A stretch of DNA of 64,000 nt from Amylostereum areolatum (GCA_012932865.1 SAXG01000014.1:890740-954739); one strand, 5' to 3'; counted from the stretch's first letter, positions 11,337 to 23,285 are shown. Numbers and translations are program-made. The notes: generated from the sequence alone by a model not told the origin.

Positions 11337-12924
11337 TCAGATGTCCTCGTCGTCGGACAGGAACTCGTCCTCCTCGTCATCGACCGACGCCAGGTTGCTC
11401 AGATCGACCTTGTACCGGAGGAGCCCACCAATTCCACCGAAGCCCTTGACGAACTGTGCGCCCTCCTGCGACTTGTTCGTGACGAATTCGAGGTTGGCTC
11501 CGAAATCCTTGTACTTTTCCGCGAACCACTCGAGCAGGGCTTGCGGGTCCTCTGACTGCTCCATCTCAAGCCCGGTGGACTTGTCAATGAACTTTTCGCG
11601 GTCCTTTTCCTGCTCTTTGTTGGCGTGGACGATGATCTCCTCTGGAAAGGGAACTAGAATCAGATATCGGAAGTGACGGGTAAGGTAGACTTACCATTGG
11701 CAGCGTTGCGGAGGATGTATCGGGTGATGTCGAGGTTTTCCCAGACAATTAAGGTCTCGACGGCGCCGAGCTCGAGGGCCTTGAGGGTGTCTTCGATACC
11801 GAAGCAGTATTTGCCTGAATCCTGACTGATCTCGTCGAAGTATTTCTGGATGAGTTTCTTCTCCTGAACGAACTTGACGTTGGCTAGGGATTCCCCGGCC
11901 AGTTCAATTGCCTGTATTGTTCACGCTCAGCGAAAGAGCGAGAAGTCGTCCAAAAAAACGCGCACCTGGTTGAAACCGTTTTCACCTCCGTAACTGACAT
12001 CAACAATTTTGATGATCTTGGCAACCAAACGTGGATCAAACATGTCGCTTTGGCTGAGTTCCGTCTTGAAGTCGGCGCTACCAGCAAGAACAAGACCGGT
12101 CACGTTGACCTTATCGTTCGTGATGAAGTGCTGAACCGCCAATTCCGCGACCTTGCGGACGTAGTTGTGCCGCTTTTCGTCTCGCAGACGGGAGAAACGC
12201 AAGGCGGATTGACCACCACGACCGTGCTTCTTGGGAAGGTCAACGGTGAACTTGTGGATGACGTCGCGCGTATTGCCAGCGAGGGTACCGAAAAGAGTTC
12301 CATTACCGTCCATGACGATGAAACCGAAGCGGGAGTCCGACTCCAGCAGCTCCGAAAGCGCCTCCGTGTGAAACTTGTTGTCACAGAGGTAAAGCGATCT
12401 GTCAAAACAGCCATCAACATGTGAGGGACGGAAGGTCGAAAAAAGACGCACGTATTGATGGGCTTGTGAGGTTCAAAGTCAAAGGACACCTTCTTTTCTT
12501 TTCCTTCGTCGGTCAAGATTGTTCCGACGAACAGGACGAGGCCGTTTGGGGGAACACGATTATAGAGCTTTAACCGCTGCTGTGTGCTGGTGATTGCGGC
12601 GAGCACAGAGAGACGATTGACCCGAGACTTGATGTTGGATGCGGTACCATATTCCTGCGTCAACATGGCCGACGCTCGAGAAATTTGATCCTGTATACGC
12701 CCGATGCTCAGTTTTTTTTTCACAGCGCAACACAGGCGATCGGACGCACCTTTGGTGGGATGATGAGAGAAATCATGGAAGTGCCAGCTCTGTTAGCATT
12801 GTGAGCAAAGGGGAGCTGGATCGGGCGGAAGGAAGAGAGCACACCCTCTGGCGGCGTCAAGGCTCTTAATGAGCTTCTTGACCTTCCACATCTGGATATT
12901 CTGCTCCGCCTGATCCTGACTCAT
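11337..12924 (-). CDS. SUP45: Eukaryotic peptide chain release factor 1
   Basis: Six exons (12924-12845, 12789-12750, 12690-12452, 12398-11966, 11911-11695, 11641-11337) give 437 aa, the normal eRF1 size. The N domain carries the stop-codon motif [12 protein letters not shown] at about residues 55-66 and YLCDNKF, the YxCxxxF motif. The middle domain has [14 protein letters not shown], whose GGQ enters the peptidyl transferase centre to release the peptide. The C domain, which binds eRF3, keeps [20 protein letters not shown] and [14 protein letters not shown], and ends in an acidic tail. Works in the cytoplasm with eRF3/Sup35. Five small introns of 53-59 bp each fit the family alignment. The gene shares a 217-bp promoter with POP7. 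Confidence 0.97.
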
Positions 12925-13141
12925 TTTGAGGGATAGAGAGCGCGGAGACTCCTAAGAACCTGAAGATGAAGAGTGAGGACGAAGAAGAGATGGGAGGGGG
13001 AGGTCCGGATGCAGAGCAAGACGAGAGGCAAGAGAGAAAGCTGAAAGTTTTGGGTTGATCGAAGTCCGCGCGTTTCACACGCCTGCTCTCTGCAACCGCT
13101 CATCATCATCTCCCTCGTCGAGCCCCTTCATTTGACTTGCA
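12925..13141. promoter_or_regulatory. Bidirectional promoter of eRF1 and POP7
   Basis: The two start codons face apart across only 217 bp, so both genes must be driven from this stretch. It is CT/GA-rich and has no clear TATA box, as is usual for housekeeping genes. The pairing joins translation termination with tRNA/rRNA processing. Confidence 0.6.
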
Positions 13142-14010
13142 ATGGCCAGCGGACCCGTGAAACGAAAGTCGGACGACGTCCAGGACGATGCATGCACAAA
13201 GCGAGTAAAGACAAACTCAGGCCAGGCCATGGCTACTGTTAATCCTTCGTCTACCAGCGCGAGCGCTGCCCTACTTCCGACATCTTCATCTCTGACTCGA
13301 GGGCAGCCAGCTGTTCCCCTTCAAGATAGTCATGCAACCGGTGATACACCTCCTGTTGCGTCGACTTCTACGACCCCCGAGGTCAAACTGATCCGTCGAG
13401 TCAAAAAACTTGTTCCCCCACGTCCGTTTCCGACCGTCCCTGCGTCCGTGTCTGCCACGGGGCCTCGTTCAGCCCACCACGAGGGGAAGAACTACATCGC
13501 CGTAACGCGTAAAACAGGACTGGGTGCATATCTCAGACGATGCAAGGATCTCGTATTGAAGGATGGGTGTGTTTTACAGTCCGCCACTCACCTGGATGCC
13601 TAACTTACGTTCTGCGCAGGTTTAAAAGCATCCACCTCAATGCCATGGGTGCTGCCATTCCACATCTGACGACGCTTGCATTGTCGATCCCAGCCGTCCT
13701 CCCATTCGCGGCAGACGAGATTTCTACAGAGGTTCTGACTGGGACGGTAGAAGTCCAGGATGAGCTCCTTCCCGACGACGAAGACGAGGACATCAGCTAT
13801 CGTACGCGAGGGAAGTCCACTCTAAGTATCGTCATGACGATTGGAGATGGCATGGATGAGACACCAGCAGGCGGAAGCAAGTGGGGTGCTCGTGGCAAGC
13901 GACGCGGTCAAGGCTTGTCCGTTCCCGGTCCAGAGCCGAAGAAGGGTGCTAATGGCGCGCATAATCGTAATCCAAACTCCACCTCGCAAGAAGCGATGGA
14001 TACTTCGTGA
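13142..14010 (+). CDS. POP7: Ribonuclease P/MRP subunit Pop7 (Rpp20), Alba-type
   Basis: Two exons (13142-13566, 13620-14010; intron 53 bp) give 271 aa, long for the family because of disordered ends. The Alba-like core begins at KNYIAVTRKTGLGAYLRRC and continues across the intron into IHLNAMGAAIPHLTTLAL, matching the family IYIHGLGxAINRAINIAL. The last strands, TGTVEVQDELLPDDED followed by RTRGKSTLSIVM, match VELVDELEP and RNNSAIHI of Rpp20. The N-terminal 110 residues are Ser/Thr/Pro-rich with an early basic KRK stretch that could act as a nuclear signal. With Pop6/Rpp25 it binds the P3 stem of RNase P and MRP RNA, which process tRNA and rRNA in the nucleus. Confidence 0.9.
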
Positions 14011-14846
14011 TCGTGTTCTGGTCGTGTTTGTTGGGCTTTGTCTTCATCTGGTGCGTTACACCCCCTCGTTGCGACGGTTTTTTCCAGTAATACAAGCGAC
14101 AACGTGTACAGATCGTCTCTTCACTTTTCACGAGTAGTCCCGAATGCATTATTTTATCTTCTGATACCCTCCGCCACCTCCGCCAATCTGGTTCACCGTC
14201 TTCACAGTTCAAACGTTCATCAACATCAGCAATCCCCGGAGAACAGATTTCCTAGCCGGTTTACACGAGCGCCTCCACGATCACGGCTGCAGTCAGCTTG
14301 ACAGTCTTGGCTCACACGCATTCCTCCCTACTAATTGCCTGGACTCTTACGCTCCCCACGAAGCAGACCCCGCGGCACGGTCCACCACTAATACAACGAC
14401 GTTTACCCACCTATCGGTCTTCTTCGATCCCGCGAATATCGCACGCTCAACAGCTCCAGGGAATAACTACCACCTCTGTAAGTACCAAACAAGCTGGCAC
14501 CTCCCCTGGTGCGCACTGCGCACGTTTGACTCGGCCATCGATATGTGTAGACACGCAGGTCCTCGTACGTCATCGTAGGCTGATCTATTATCTTATCAGA
14601 TAACAGGGATCGAGGCGCTTAATGGCTCTCGCTTCGACTTCTCATAGTCAGTGGTCACTGAAAATCACCGAACACCCCTCGTTTCCACCCTTCTTTTCAG
14701 CGACACCCGGCGTCATCACCCGATGAGCGGCAAAACCAGGACCAGGAGGATGCCGCCTTCATATAAAAGGATCGCTCGGCCTGACAAAGCCCCCAACATT
14801 CTCCCTTCCTATCCGATTACCTCCCACAGTATCATCAACTGCAACG
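14011..14846. other. Intergenic region
   Basis: No coding segment could be supported between POP7 and the dioxygenase gene. It holds the POP7 3' region and the dioxygenase promoter. Confidence 0.45.
14762..14768 (+). promoter_or_regulatory. TATA box of the TauD-like gene
   Basis: TATAAAA lies 79 bp before the start codon at 14847, and a CT-rich stretch follows. Confidence 0.6.
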
Positions 14847-16194
14847 ATGTCCACCTCCCAGCCCGACATCACGTACCACCCCGATCACAACAAGTATCTT
14901 GCACGAACTGCTCGCCGCCTCCAGGAAGATCCCACACTTCCTCAGCAGCCCCTGCCTGCGGGCTTTCCAGAAAAGGTCGAAGGCCCCATAGTCTGGGAAG
15001 GATCGGACTGGACGGACGAGAAGCAATGGGTGTATGTGCTCAGCAACGTCGAGCTGAAGGAGATCAAGGACGGTGTCGAGCACTTTAAGAGTTCGTCGAT
15101 CCACATACGCTCATCTGACCTTCCCTTATAAACTTTTCATTAGGCTTGAACCTTCCTCTCGGACATATTTCGCAAGAGACGTTCCCACTCCCCACTCTGT
15201 CACCTCTCCTTCATAACTTCTCCAAGGAGCTCTATTCTGGTCGCGGCTTCTTTGTCTTGCGCACGCTTCCAGTCGACTCCTACAACCGCGAAGAGATCGC
15301 CATCCTGTATGCTGGTATCGCGTCTCATGTGGGTTCAGCTCGTGGCAAGCAGGACGGCCAAGGCTCCGTGCTCGCCCACATCAAGGACCTCACGCTCTCT
15401 CATGGTGGTGGCAAGGATGGCAAACCCTTCGGCAATGCCGCGTACACGACGGATGCGCAGGTCTTCCACACCGACGTTGGCGATCTGATCGCGTTGTTTG
15501 CCCTTGCGACTGCGGCGGAGGGTGGAACAAGTCGGATCGCCTCCGGGGCGAAGGTATACAACGAGCTCGCCAAGACGCGTCCAGACCTGATCAAGGTATT
15601 GTCCGAGCCTTGGCCCTTGGACAGGTGCGTCTTACTCTCCCCTGCCATACGATCGAACTCCCTTCTTATCCAATGTGTGTGACAGCTTCGGGGGCAATCC
15701 AGCTTACACTGAGCGCCCCCTCCTCTATTTCTCCGACCCACATGTCATTATTCAATACTCCCGCCGTCACTTTACCGGCTACGGATCCCAGGCGCGCAAC
15801 CCAGATATCCCGCCCATCACAGAGGCTCAGGCCGAAGCACTCGATGCCGTCCATTACCTCGCTGAGAAGTACTCGCTCGGGCTCAACTTCCAGAAGGGCG
15901 ACATACAGTTCATCAACTCGTTGGGTTTGTTGCATGCTAGAGATGCGTTCACAGATTCGACGGAGCAGACGTGCGTTCACCTTTTCCTGTGGTTCGTGTG
16001 CGTTAGATAGGCTGACAATCGTTGTGCGCAGGCGCCACCTCATACGCCTCTGGCTCCGCAACGACGCGTTGGCGTGGAAGACGCCTGAACCGCTCCAACC
16101 CATCTGGCAGCGACTTTATTCGGTTGGGCCGGACCAGCAACGGTTCCCGCTCGAGCCTGAGATCAGGACCAAAGCAGGTGGGATCGCGAAATAG
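14847..16194 (+). CDS. TauD/TfdA-like Fe(II)/2-oxoglutarate dioxygenase
   Basis: Four exons (14847-15090, 15144-15624, 15686-15970, 16032-16194) give 390 aa. The clavaminate synthase-like fold is seen in GRGFFVLRTLPVD, then in the iron-binding FHTDVGD (His-x-Asp, about residues 205-211). Near the end come NSLGLLHARDAFTD, with the second histidine, and RHLIRLWLRND, with the arginine that binds 2-oxoglutarate. Basidiomycete relatives are usually annotated as TauD-domain or clavaminate synthase-like proteins; their substrates are mostly unknown, so I do not name one. There is no signal peptide, so it should be cytosolic. Three phase-matched introns of 53, 61 and 61 bp. Confidence 0.92.
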
Positions 16195-16713
16195 CAGAGG
16201 TGCTGTGCGAGGGCGAGTAAAAGAGCGTCGACTGAGATTCATTGAAGGTGGCGGTAGTTGGATGTCTGAGGGCCGATATGTACTATATATGTCAGTAGCC
16301 ACCATTGTTCACCTAACCAGATAGGAATCGCGCTGTGTCTTGTGCGTGCATTCTTACGACGGGGTGATTGGGCTCATTATCATCGTCACTCATGCGACGC
16401 AGATTGCAGAGGATCCCGAGGTAAGTACGACCATCTGTGTCTGGTTTGGGTCCTGGGAGACTAAATACAGATCGCACGCGGCTAGACGCGGCTCCGTCCG
16501 AACTTCGACACGAGTCTTGTCTGTTCTTCCTCCTGAATCTCACCGTCTGGTCGACAAATCCTTCGATATACGTTGATATAGCGATTTACCTTCATTCTGG
16601 ACCCCATAGGTCTTGTGGACAATTCTTGCAGTGCCGGTTTATCTTGTCTCCTTTGACGGCGGCGTCTAGCCATATGTCCTTTGGCCCAAGTCATCATGTA
16701 GTGTTTGTTATGT
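16195..16713. other. Intergenic flank of the transposon
   Basis: Contains the 3' end of the dioxygenase gene and host DNA up to the TA target site of the Tc1/mariner element. No gene seen. Confidence 0.45.
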
Positions 16714-16715
16714 TA

Positions 16716-16784
16716 CAGCCGTTTGCATAACCGACTGGAATCCGCGCGTCGAGAAACTTGTTTGTCAGAGCCAAACATTGCCTT
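16716..16784 (+). repeat. Left terminal inverted repeat
   Basis: The 69 bp are identical to the reverse complement of 20668-20736. The preceding dinucleotide is TA. Identity ends after CATTGCCTT. Confidence 0.95.
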
Positions 16785-16864
16785 TTCGGGAAATCACGTC
16801 TGCTGCGGGAGTGACAGCTGTGCGTCGCGAGGTCAGCTTTGCAGTGTCTTGAGTCCTGACCGCA

Positions 16865-17956
16865 ATGGCACCTCCCCTTAACCCTCAACTTCGAGAACGC
16901 ATTGTCGAATGGCGGGAGCGTTTTACAGTCTCCGAGATCACTGAACTCGCGCAGTGCTCAAAAAGCACAGTCTATGAAATCCTCCGCCTTTATCGCGAGA
17001 CAGGTTCAGTGCATAGTCCCCATGGACTGTTGTCCCATGGCCGCTCCCGCATCCTTTCATTTGGAGAGCTCACATCCATCAACTCCTGGTTGGTCCAAGA
17101 GCCAGCAATGTTTCTTGACGAGATTCAAGACCGTCTTGACAAGGAGCTCGGAGTGTACGTTTCACTTGCAACCGTCGCCCGCACTGTTCGCAGCCTTGCT
17201 CTCACTCACAAGCGGATATCAAAGGAGGCATTGGAACGAAACGATGCCGTTCGCGCAATGTGGGATGCAGCTTGGGGGGATATACCCATGGAGAGCATAG
17301 TCTGGTTGGATGAATCTGGGGTGGATGATCGGGCACATCAGCGGACAATGGGAAGGGCACCACTGGGATCTGCATGCGTCCGCCGTGACCTGTTCTTCCA
17401 TGGCACACGCCTGACAATGCTCCCAGTGCTCTCCTGTGATGGGATCATTGCTTTGGATCTTCTCGAAGGATCAGTCAACCGTGAGAGGTTCCTCCATTTT
17501 CTGCGGGAGGATGTTGTACGCTTCAATTTCTTCTGGATGTCTGTGTCATGCTTATGCCTGTGTTGTGCTCATATAGGCACCCCTTCTCAACTCATATACT
17601 CCAGACAATCCAAGCCGTAATTCTGTGGTAGTCATGGATAATGTTGCCTTTCATCATGGAGACGAAGTGCGGGAGATCATTGAGAATGACTGTGGTGCGT
17701 TGTGCTGTCTGAAAGCTCCGGCTTCAAGGTATACTAACCAGTTTTAATGACAGGTGCAAAGCTTATATACCTACCACCATACTCCCCCGACATGAATCCC
17801 ATCGAGCAAGCTTTCAGTAGTATCAAAGCCTTCTTGCGCCGTAATGAAAGCCACTTCACTGGACCTCACATGCGCGCTGAACTCATCCATCTTGCTATGG
17901 AAGAAATAACGAATGAAGATGCCATTGGCTGGATTACAAACTGCGGGTATTCGTAA
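16865..17956 (+). CDS. IS630/Tc1-mariner family DDE transposase
   Basis: Three exons (16865-17515, 17577-17694, 17754-17956; introns 61 and 59 bp) give 323 aa. The N terminus is a helix-turn-helix DNA-binding region ([20 protein letters not shown] and then [17 protein letters not shown]). A second winged-helix-like part follows. The catalytic triad is visible: Asp in IVWLDESG, Asp in [11 protein letters not shown], and Glu in [16 protein letters not shown], with 35 residues between the last two. It cuts and joins the element ends at TA sites. No frameshift or stop was found, so it could be active. Confidence 0.95.
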
Positions 17957-18122
17957 AGTAGGTAACGAACGTGGGGTAGATGTATGGACAGAGGTGATTA
18001 TGCGACAGATGAGGGAGTAGTAGGTTAGCGGAAGGTTATGCAGTGTAGTAAAGAGTGGGGGGTCAGGACAGCATGGTGTATGTACAGAAAATATTAGGCA
18101 ACATTATAAAGGTTCGAGAAAC

Positions 18123-20169
18123 TCACTTATCCTCGAAGACATCGTACTCTGAAAAGAGAGACCGTACATAGTCTTTCTTCATGCGTAAACGCCTAGAGAA
18201 TTGCTCTGCGGATGCAACGAGAACTCTCAGGCTATCGCTATCACCCCCGGTGAGTGACACCAAGGTGTCAAGGTCTAGCGAGGGCAAGGTTTCAAGGGTG
18301 ATCTCCGCCGAAACAAGCATGGAGTGGTACTGCAACAGGTCATGTCCATCACGTTCAAGGATAGTGAGGAAAAAGTAATATAACTCATCCTGACGCCGAG
18401 GCATAGGAGAGAAAGGCAGGGCAGGAGGCGGTGCTGGAGATAACATGGAAGCGGGGGTCGCCGATGAACCTGCGGCGGAGGGAAGGGGAGGCGGAGAAAT
18501 GCCGAGAACAGCAGATATCATAGCACTTTGTTGATTGACGAGGCCAGCGATGACGGGGACAAGAGCGGTGGCGGCATCTGTGGGTGCAGCGGGTGTGGCG
18601 GTAGGTGTCATCACAGAATGTGGGCCTGAACGTCCACGGGCCTTGTGCGGGCGCAGACGACCATCGCGCACGCCATCAAACTCCTCAGTATTAGGAGGGT
18701 ACTTGACAGTCGTTTCTTTCGCATCCTATCGAGATAGAGAAGGTCAGTACAGCATTGATCATATTCACAGAGGCTACTCACAACAGCGGATGCCCAACGC
18801 TTCAATCGCTTCCGATTAAGGCCAATGTGTCCATCTTGGGTTGGATAACAGAAGCCTTGCTCGTTGTGCTCGCCGCGATGCTTGTCACACTTGTACATTT
18901 CCTTCAGCTCGAGAATGATAGTACCCTGACGCTTGATCGAGTCAGAGTACGAGTCCGTGTTTGGAACCTGAGAAATACAATAAGTTTGGCAGGTTCATTA
19001 AATATACGTGCAGGCTTACCTCGGTTCCAGCACACGTTGGTCCGAGTTCCTTGTCGTGCTGGAGCACGGCATCAAACGGCTACAAGTCCCAATATTAGTC
19101 AAAGCAGAAGAACAGGGATGAAACCACATACACGCTTGCGCAGCCGGAAAGCCTCCATGGCGTCAAGGTCAAGTTCGATGTAGACATCACGAGGCCGTTT
19201 ACGGAGTAAGGCCTCCCGAATTGCGAACCAGTCTTCATCTGAATCGACACTTGATGCATCACCCTTGCTGCAGGTAACAGAACGTTTAGGTATATGTTTG
19301 TATAACAATAGACGGAACAACTTACTTGACACCAGTCCAACGAATCTTGAAGGGTACGTTGATGGAGAACTGCCCATCCAACCCATGGATACGAAGGCCT
19401 TCAGCTACGAGAGACTCACGCGGAGTACTCGGGGTGATAGCGACAGTGGTGACCTTCGTGTCGTGAGTCCTCTTTGAACTCGCAGAGCTCTTGCCCTTCG
19501 CGGAACGTGGCACAGCCGGGGTGTAATAGACAGTGTAATGTGTGGTGTAGCCTGCAGGTAATTGGTCAGTATGCTCATTGTTAATGAAGAATGGATCAAC
19601 GCACGGTCATTCGATGACGACGCAGCAGATCCTGGGGCGGAGGGTAGAAACCCAATGGCATCGCTTGTGTTCCCAGCCAAGGGAGTGCCGGAGTTAGCCT
19701 GGAGGGCGACTGGTGCCGACTGTTGAGGCATAGGTGGAGGCGGCGGCGGCAACTGTGGGCCTGGAGGTGGTGGTGGTGGCAGCGGCAGGCCTGGGGGCGG
19801 CGGAACTGGGGGCAGCGGAACTCGAGGTAGTGAGGCGAGCGTTGGGGCAACTACTCCGGGGTTGGCAGCCTGCCATCGTGCCGTCAACATATCGAGAACA
19901 CGACGTTGATCTTGAGGCGACAGGCGCGCGAAGCCGGCTTGTCGCGACTCCTCCATCTCATCTTGGGATGTGTAGAATTGAGGAGGATTGACCGCTCCAT
20001 CTAGAGAAAGTCAGCACCGCACACAAACTCTACTGGTACGTAACGTACCAATCCCTCCCGGGTTCACAAGCCAGTGGATCGACACAGGTCGGGGAGCCTG
20101 CGGGTGTCGATAAGGAACGAATCGCGGTGTCAAAGGACGAGACGGTCCACGAGGGTCTGGAGAGGACAT
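18123..20169 (-). CDS. Companion protein of the Tc1/mariner element, unknown function
   Basis: Seven exons (20169-20049, 20000-19605, 19551-19326, 19267-19132, 19079-19020, 18967-18782, 18725-18123), all joining in phase, give 575 aa. In order: a polar N terminus, a long proline run with PPPPPPP blocks (about residues 85-120), a central region after KGKSSASSK, a segment FKIRWTGVK, then a Cys/His cluster (YKCDKHRGEHNEQGFCYPTQ, with a later His) that could bind zinc. The basic stretch NRKRLKRWAS follows. The end contains LVNQQSAMISAVLG, and after a second Pro/Ser-rich linker a helical segment, LDLDTLVSLTGGDSDSLRVL, that resembles a SAM-like fold. I do not recognise a named family. It lies wholly inside the inverted repeats, so it moves with the transposase and may be a helper, a regulator or a captured host gene. 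Confidence 0.85.
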
Positions 20170-20667
20170 GAGGGAGGGAGCGGGAAAAAGATGGGGATGG
20201 AACTCACAAGCTCAAAACCCGAGGCTTTTTATCATCTTCGCCAACTTCACCGCAACTTCGCCGTGCTCCTGTCATCCACCAGAATCCCACCCTCGTTGTT
20301 GCCCTTCAATCATGCGCAGTTTTGGTTTCTAGAGAGATCCAAATTAAGTGTAAGCATCCAAGACCACGAGGGGGACGTCTCCGAGGCTCCCGACTCCTCA
20401 CTCACCGAGTATCCAAGCAACAAGGGTGGTTTGTGCTCGTTGTTGAGGTTTTTCAGGGTATTGAAGGCTTCTAGGCCAGCTATGAGGAGTTTTCATGACT
20501 CCCGAAGCCCGACACGGAGAGTGTTGATCACTCTGGAGAGGTCATTTGGGTGGAAAGTAGATGGAACATGTCGTCAATGGTCATCGCAAAGATCAGGAAG
20601 CCCGCTCCTGAACAGCACGAAGTCACAAATGAGTCACTGCGTGACGAATGTGATAAGCACTCCCAAT

Positions 20668-20736
20668 AAGGCAATGTTTGGCTCTGACAAACAAGTTTCT
20701 CGACGCGCGGATTCCAGTCGGTTATGCAAACGGCTG
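20668..20736 (-). repeat. Right terminal inverted repeat
   Basis: Exact inverted copy of 16716-16784, followed by TA at 20737-20738. Confidence 0.95.
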
Positions 20737-20900
20737 TATGAGTTGTATGTACTCGTACAACGAAGGATTTTATACTCTTATCGCCGATCGCATTTACTTA
20801 CGTATCGTGTAAACCCCGAAGGTTTCATGTAATCCGTATTGTACAAGTACAAGCGGTGTAACTCTGCCCTTCATCGCGATTCGCGACTGCAACCGCTAGT

Positions 20901-22563
20901 ATGTCCTCTTCCTCAGCCGCATCCTCTCCCTCTCCCTCTCCCTCTTCCGTGGACTCGCCTGGGTCCCGAACTGTTTGGTTCGGAAAGTCCCACCTTGGGA
21001 CGCGCTTCGACGCGTTGGACGAAGGCTTTAAAGCATGGTGTCTGCATCCATTGCGGAAGCGGAACCGCTGGGTACGTGTTGTGCAGACGTTTTTGATGGC
21101 ATGAGTTCTCAGTTCCAATTTTATCCTGTCCAAACTACTGTACTCCCATCTGTCGAGCCAGTATTCTGAATTCGCGCAGCTCAACGAGGACTACAAGCGC
21201 TGGCAAGAAGAGAATGGTTGTGCGACCCCTCCTGGAAATGTCATCGTATGGTTTGGACGGTTGAAAGGCCACACGTTCAGAGACATCTATAATCGGCCTC
21301 AGTATATAAGGTGGCTTATGAGCGACGAGAACGAATCCAGACCTTGGGTAGGTTGGCTATCGGCTCATACCCTCACGATACTTATCTCTGCTCAGTATTA
21401 TAGGGTGCGCGAGCTGTACGATCTGTACAAGCTTCACTTGGAAAGCCACAGACGTCCTCATCGTTCGCGACGGCCCACCGAACACATCAGGGATCTTGGC
21501 GACAAGGTCGGATGGAGGGATGACAACGTCCCTGACCAGGAAGACTACGAGCTAGATGGGTTTGTTGTGGCCGATGAAGATCTAGAAGGCGATGATTATT
21601 CAGAGGACGAGGATGAAGAGGGGGAAGATGAGGAAGATGAGGCTCGGGAAACGGGGGAAGATGATTCTCAGCGCTCGACAGTGCGTCTCAATTTTGTCAA
21701 ACATCTGCTCCTTTTCCCGATTCTCACTTATCGCACAGGCCCTCGACGAAGAGACGGGCACCCAAGAGACGACAAGTTCATCATCCTCTTCCGATGCCGA
21801 GAATGCATCGCGCACTCCGCCTCGTACTCGCTCCTTCACATCGCACTTGAAGAACGATACCGACGCGCAATCTACTGAACCATCCGAGGTGCGCCAGCAA
21901 AGTTTATCTTTTTGCTGTCGCGCCGTGGGACATTGCCTTCATAGACACCAAGCAGGAAACACCAATCACTGGGCAGTGATTCAGAAGAGAATACTTCATC
22001 GGAAACGGATACACCGCGTACGCCTGCGCATACCCGTGCCGATAGTTTACATGAATACACTTTGGCGCGATCGAAGCGGAAGACCCTGAGTGCGTCCCGT
22101 TCGTCTGCCGTCAAAAGTCCAAGATCCCCCGGTACCCCAACGCGCAAGTCTACGAGAAGACGATCGGTGAGGGTTTCCCTCCTCAAACCTTTTCGCTATC
22201 GTTTCCCAAAGTACTGATGTGACCGTCTCTCCTGACCACTTATTTCTTACTCAGTCTCCGCATACTGATGACAATCTAGCTCTTGGTTCACCGGCTTACC
22301 ATAGCCCTGAAGCCACCGCTCTGGATTGCTCTACTCATTCCTCCCAGCAAACGGTGTCTGAAGTGGATTCTGACGACCTACCACTAGATCAGCTGGCGAG
22401 GAAGCTTGCCACGTCCAAGGGCTCTGTCGCCGCGAGGGAAGCTGAAACCTTGACGTCCCCAAAGAGACGTTTGTTACGTCGTCTTCCTTCGGATTCGGAA
22501 TGTCTTGAGCCTTCCGGCAAACGTCGGCGCGCAGTCTTGGGCAGCGACGAGGACGATGTTTGA
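20901..22563 (+). CDS. 440-aa protein with two W-F-G modules, unknown function
   Basis: Six exons (20901-21071, 21162-21347, 21396-21680, 21739-21888, 21945-22166, 22255-22563), all phase 0. After a serine-rich start, two similar modules follow. The first is TVWFGKSHLGTRFDALDEGF and then NRWYSEFAQLNEDYKRW. The second is IVWFGRLKGHTFRDIYNRPQ, YIRWLMS and then YYRVRELYDLYKLHL. The second resembles the small FGK-x-K-G..P-xx-YL-x-W fold of DUF3820-type proteins; that link is my inference from the pattern. The rest is highly acidic (a run of Asp/Glu around residues 190-220) and then Ser/Arg/Lys-rich with basic clusters such as KRKTLSASRSS and SGKRRR. A nuclear role is likely. The exon 5 acceptor at 21944 was chosen because it alone keeps the frame. 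Confidence 0.78.
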
Positions 22564-23285
22564 AGTACATACTGTACATCCGCGTCACTTCACTTCCTAC
22601 CTTTCTTCGTACGGCGGACTGCCCAGTCAGCTTCGTACCCCGATTCCCCGAAACATGTCTATCTATGTAACGTATCTGTATCTGCTGCATGTCAATGTTA
22701 TCCCGTTGGGTCACTGTCGCGAATTCACTGTCACCTGACTGGTTCAAACATGACGATCGGAAATGATATACTGTCAGTGTTTCATGTATACACTGTCTTG
22801 ACGGAAGACACGCCGACTCCTGCTGTCGGGTCAACCGAACCTCGCGACTCGTCCCCTCGACGTGATCGCAAACATCAACGTCAACGTACCGTACAGCTCG
22901 ACGAAGTTGATTAGGTACCGAACGCTCCTTGGTCGCGGAGATTGTCCATCGGGACCCACACCAGCCCACCGTGACACCGAATGTCAATTGGACGACCCAG
23001 GACGACGGAGGACGACCCCCTGTCTGCAGATCACACGGAGCCTTCGAAGGCATCGACGCGGCAGACGAGATGGCTTCTATGAAAGGCTGATGCCCAACTT
23101 AACCGTGCATTGCGTGTCCCCTTTTCCCGACGACACCGCGCGACGGGACATAGAAGCTGCCAGGTAACGCCGTGTAGCGCCTGTAACTGTAAGTGTATAA
23201 GTACTTTCACCTCGCCGGGTCGTGCGTCTACCAACCCACAGCAAACTTGTTGCCGTCTACATTTCTCAACTTACAGGAAGATCAA
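22564..23285. other. Intergenic region
   Basis: No supported gene. Long open frames on the minus strand here are shadows without domain content. Confidence 0.45.

Larger units (their letters stand above)
16716..20736 (+). mobile_element. Two-gene Tc1/mariner-class transposon, 4.0 kb
   Basis: The ends are perfect 69-bp inverted repeats starting CAGCCGTTTGCATAACCGAC, flanked on both sides by TA (16714-16715 and 20737-20738), the target duplication of the IS630-Tc1-mariner group. Inside are a DDE transposase (plus, 16865-17956) and a convergent seven-exon gene (minus, 18123-20169). The stop codons of the two are 166 bp apart. Perfect repeats and intact frames with working splice sites suggest a recent insertion. 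It sits 163 bp upstream of the ATG at 20901, so it may affect that gene's promoter. Most elements of this class are under 2.5 kb and carry one gene, so the extra gene is unusual. Confidence 0.92.

Noticed and set aside
22331..23053. 240-codon minus-strand open frame
   Set aside because: It starts in intergenic DNA and runs antisense into the last exon of the 440-aa gene; no domain seen.
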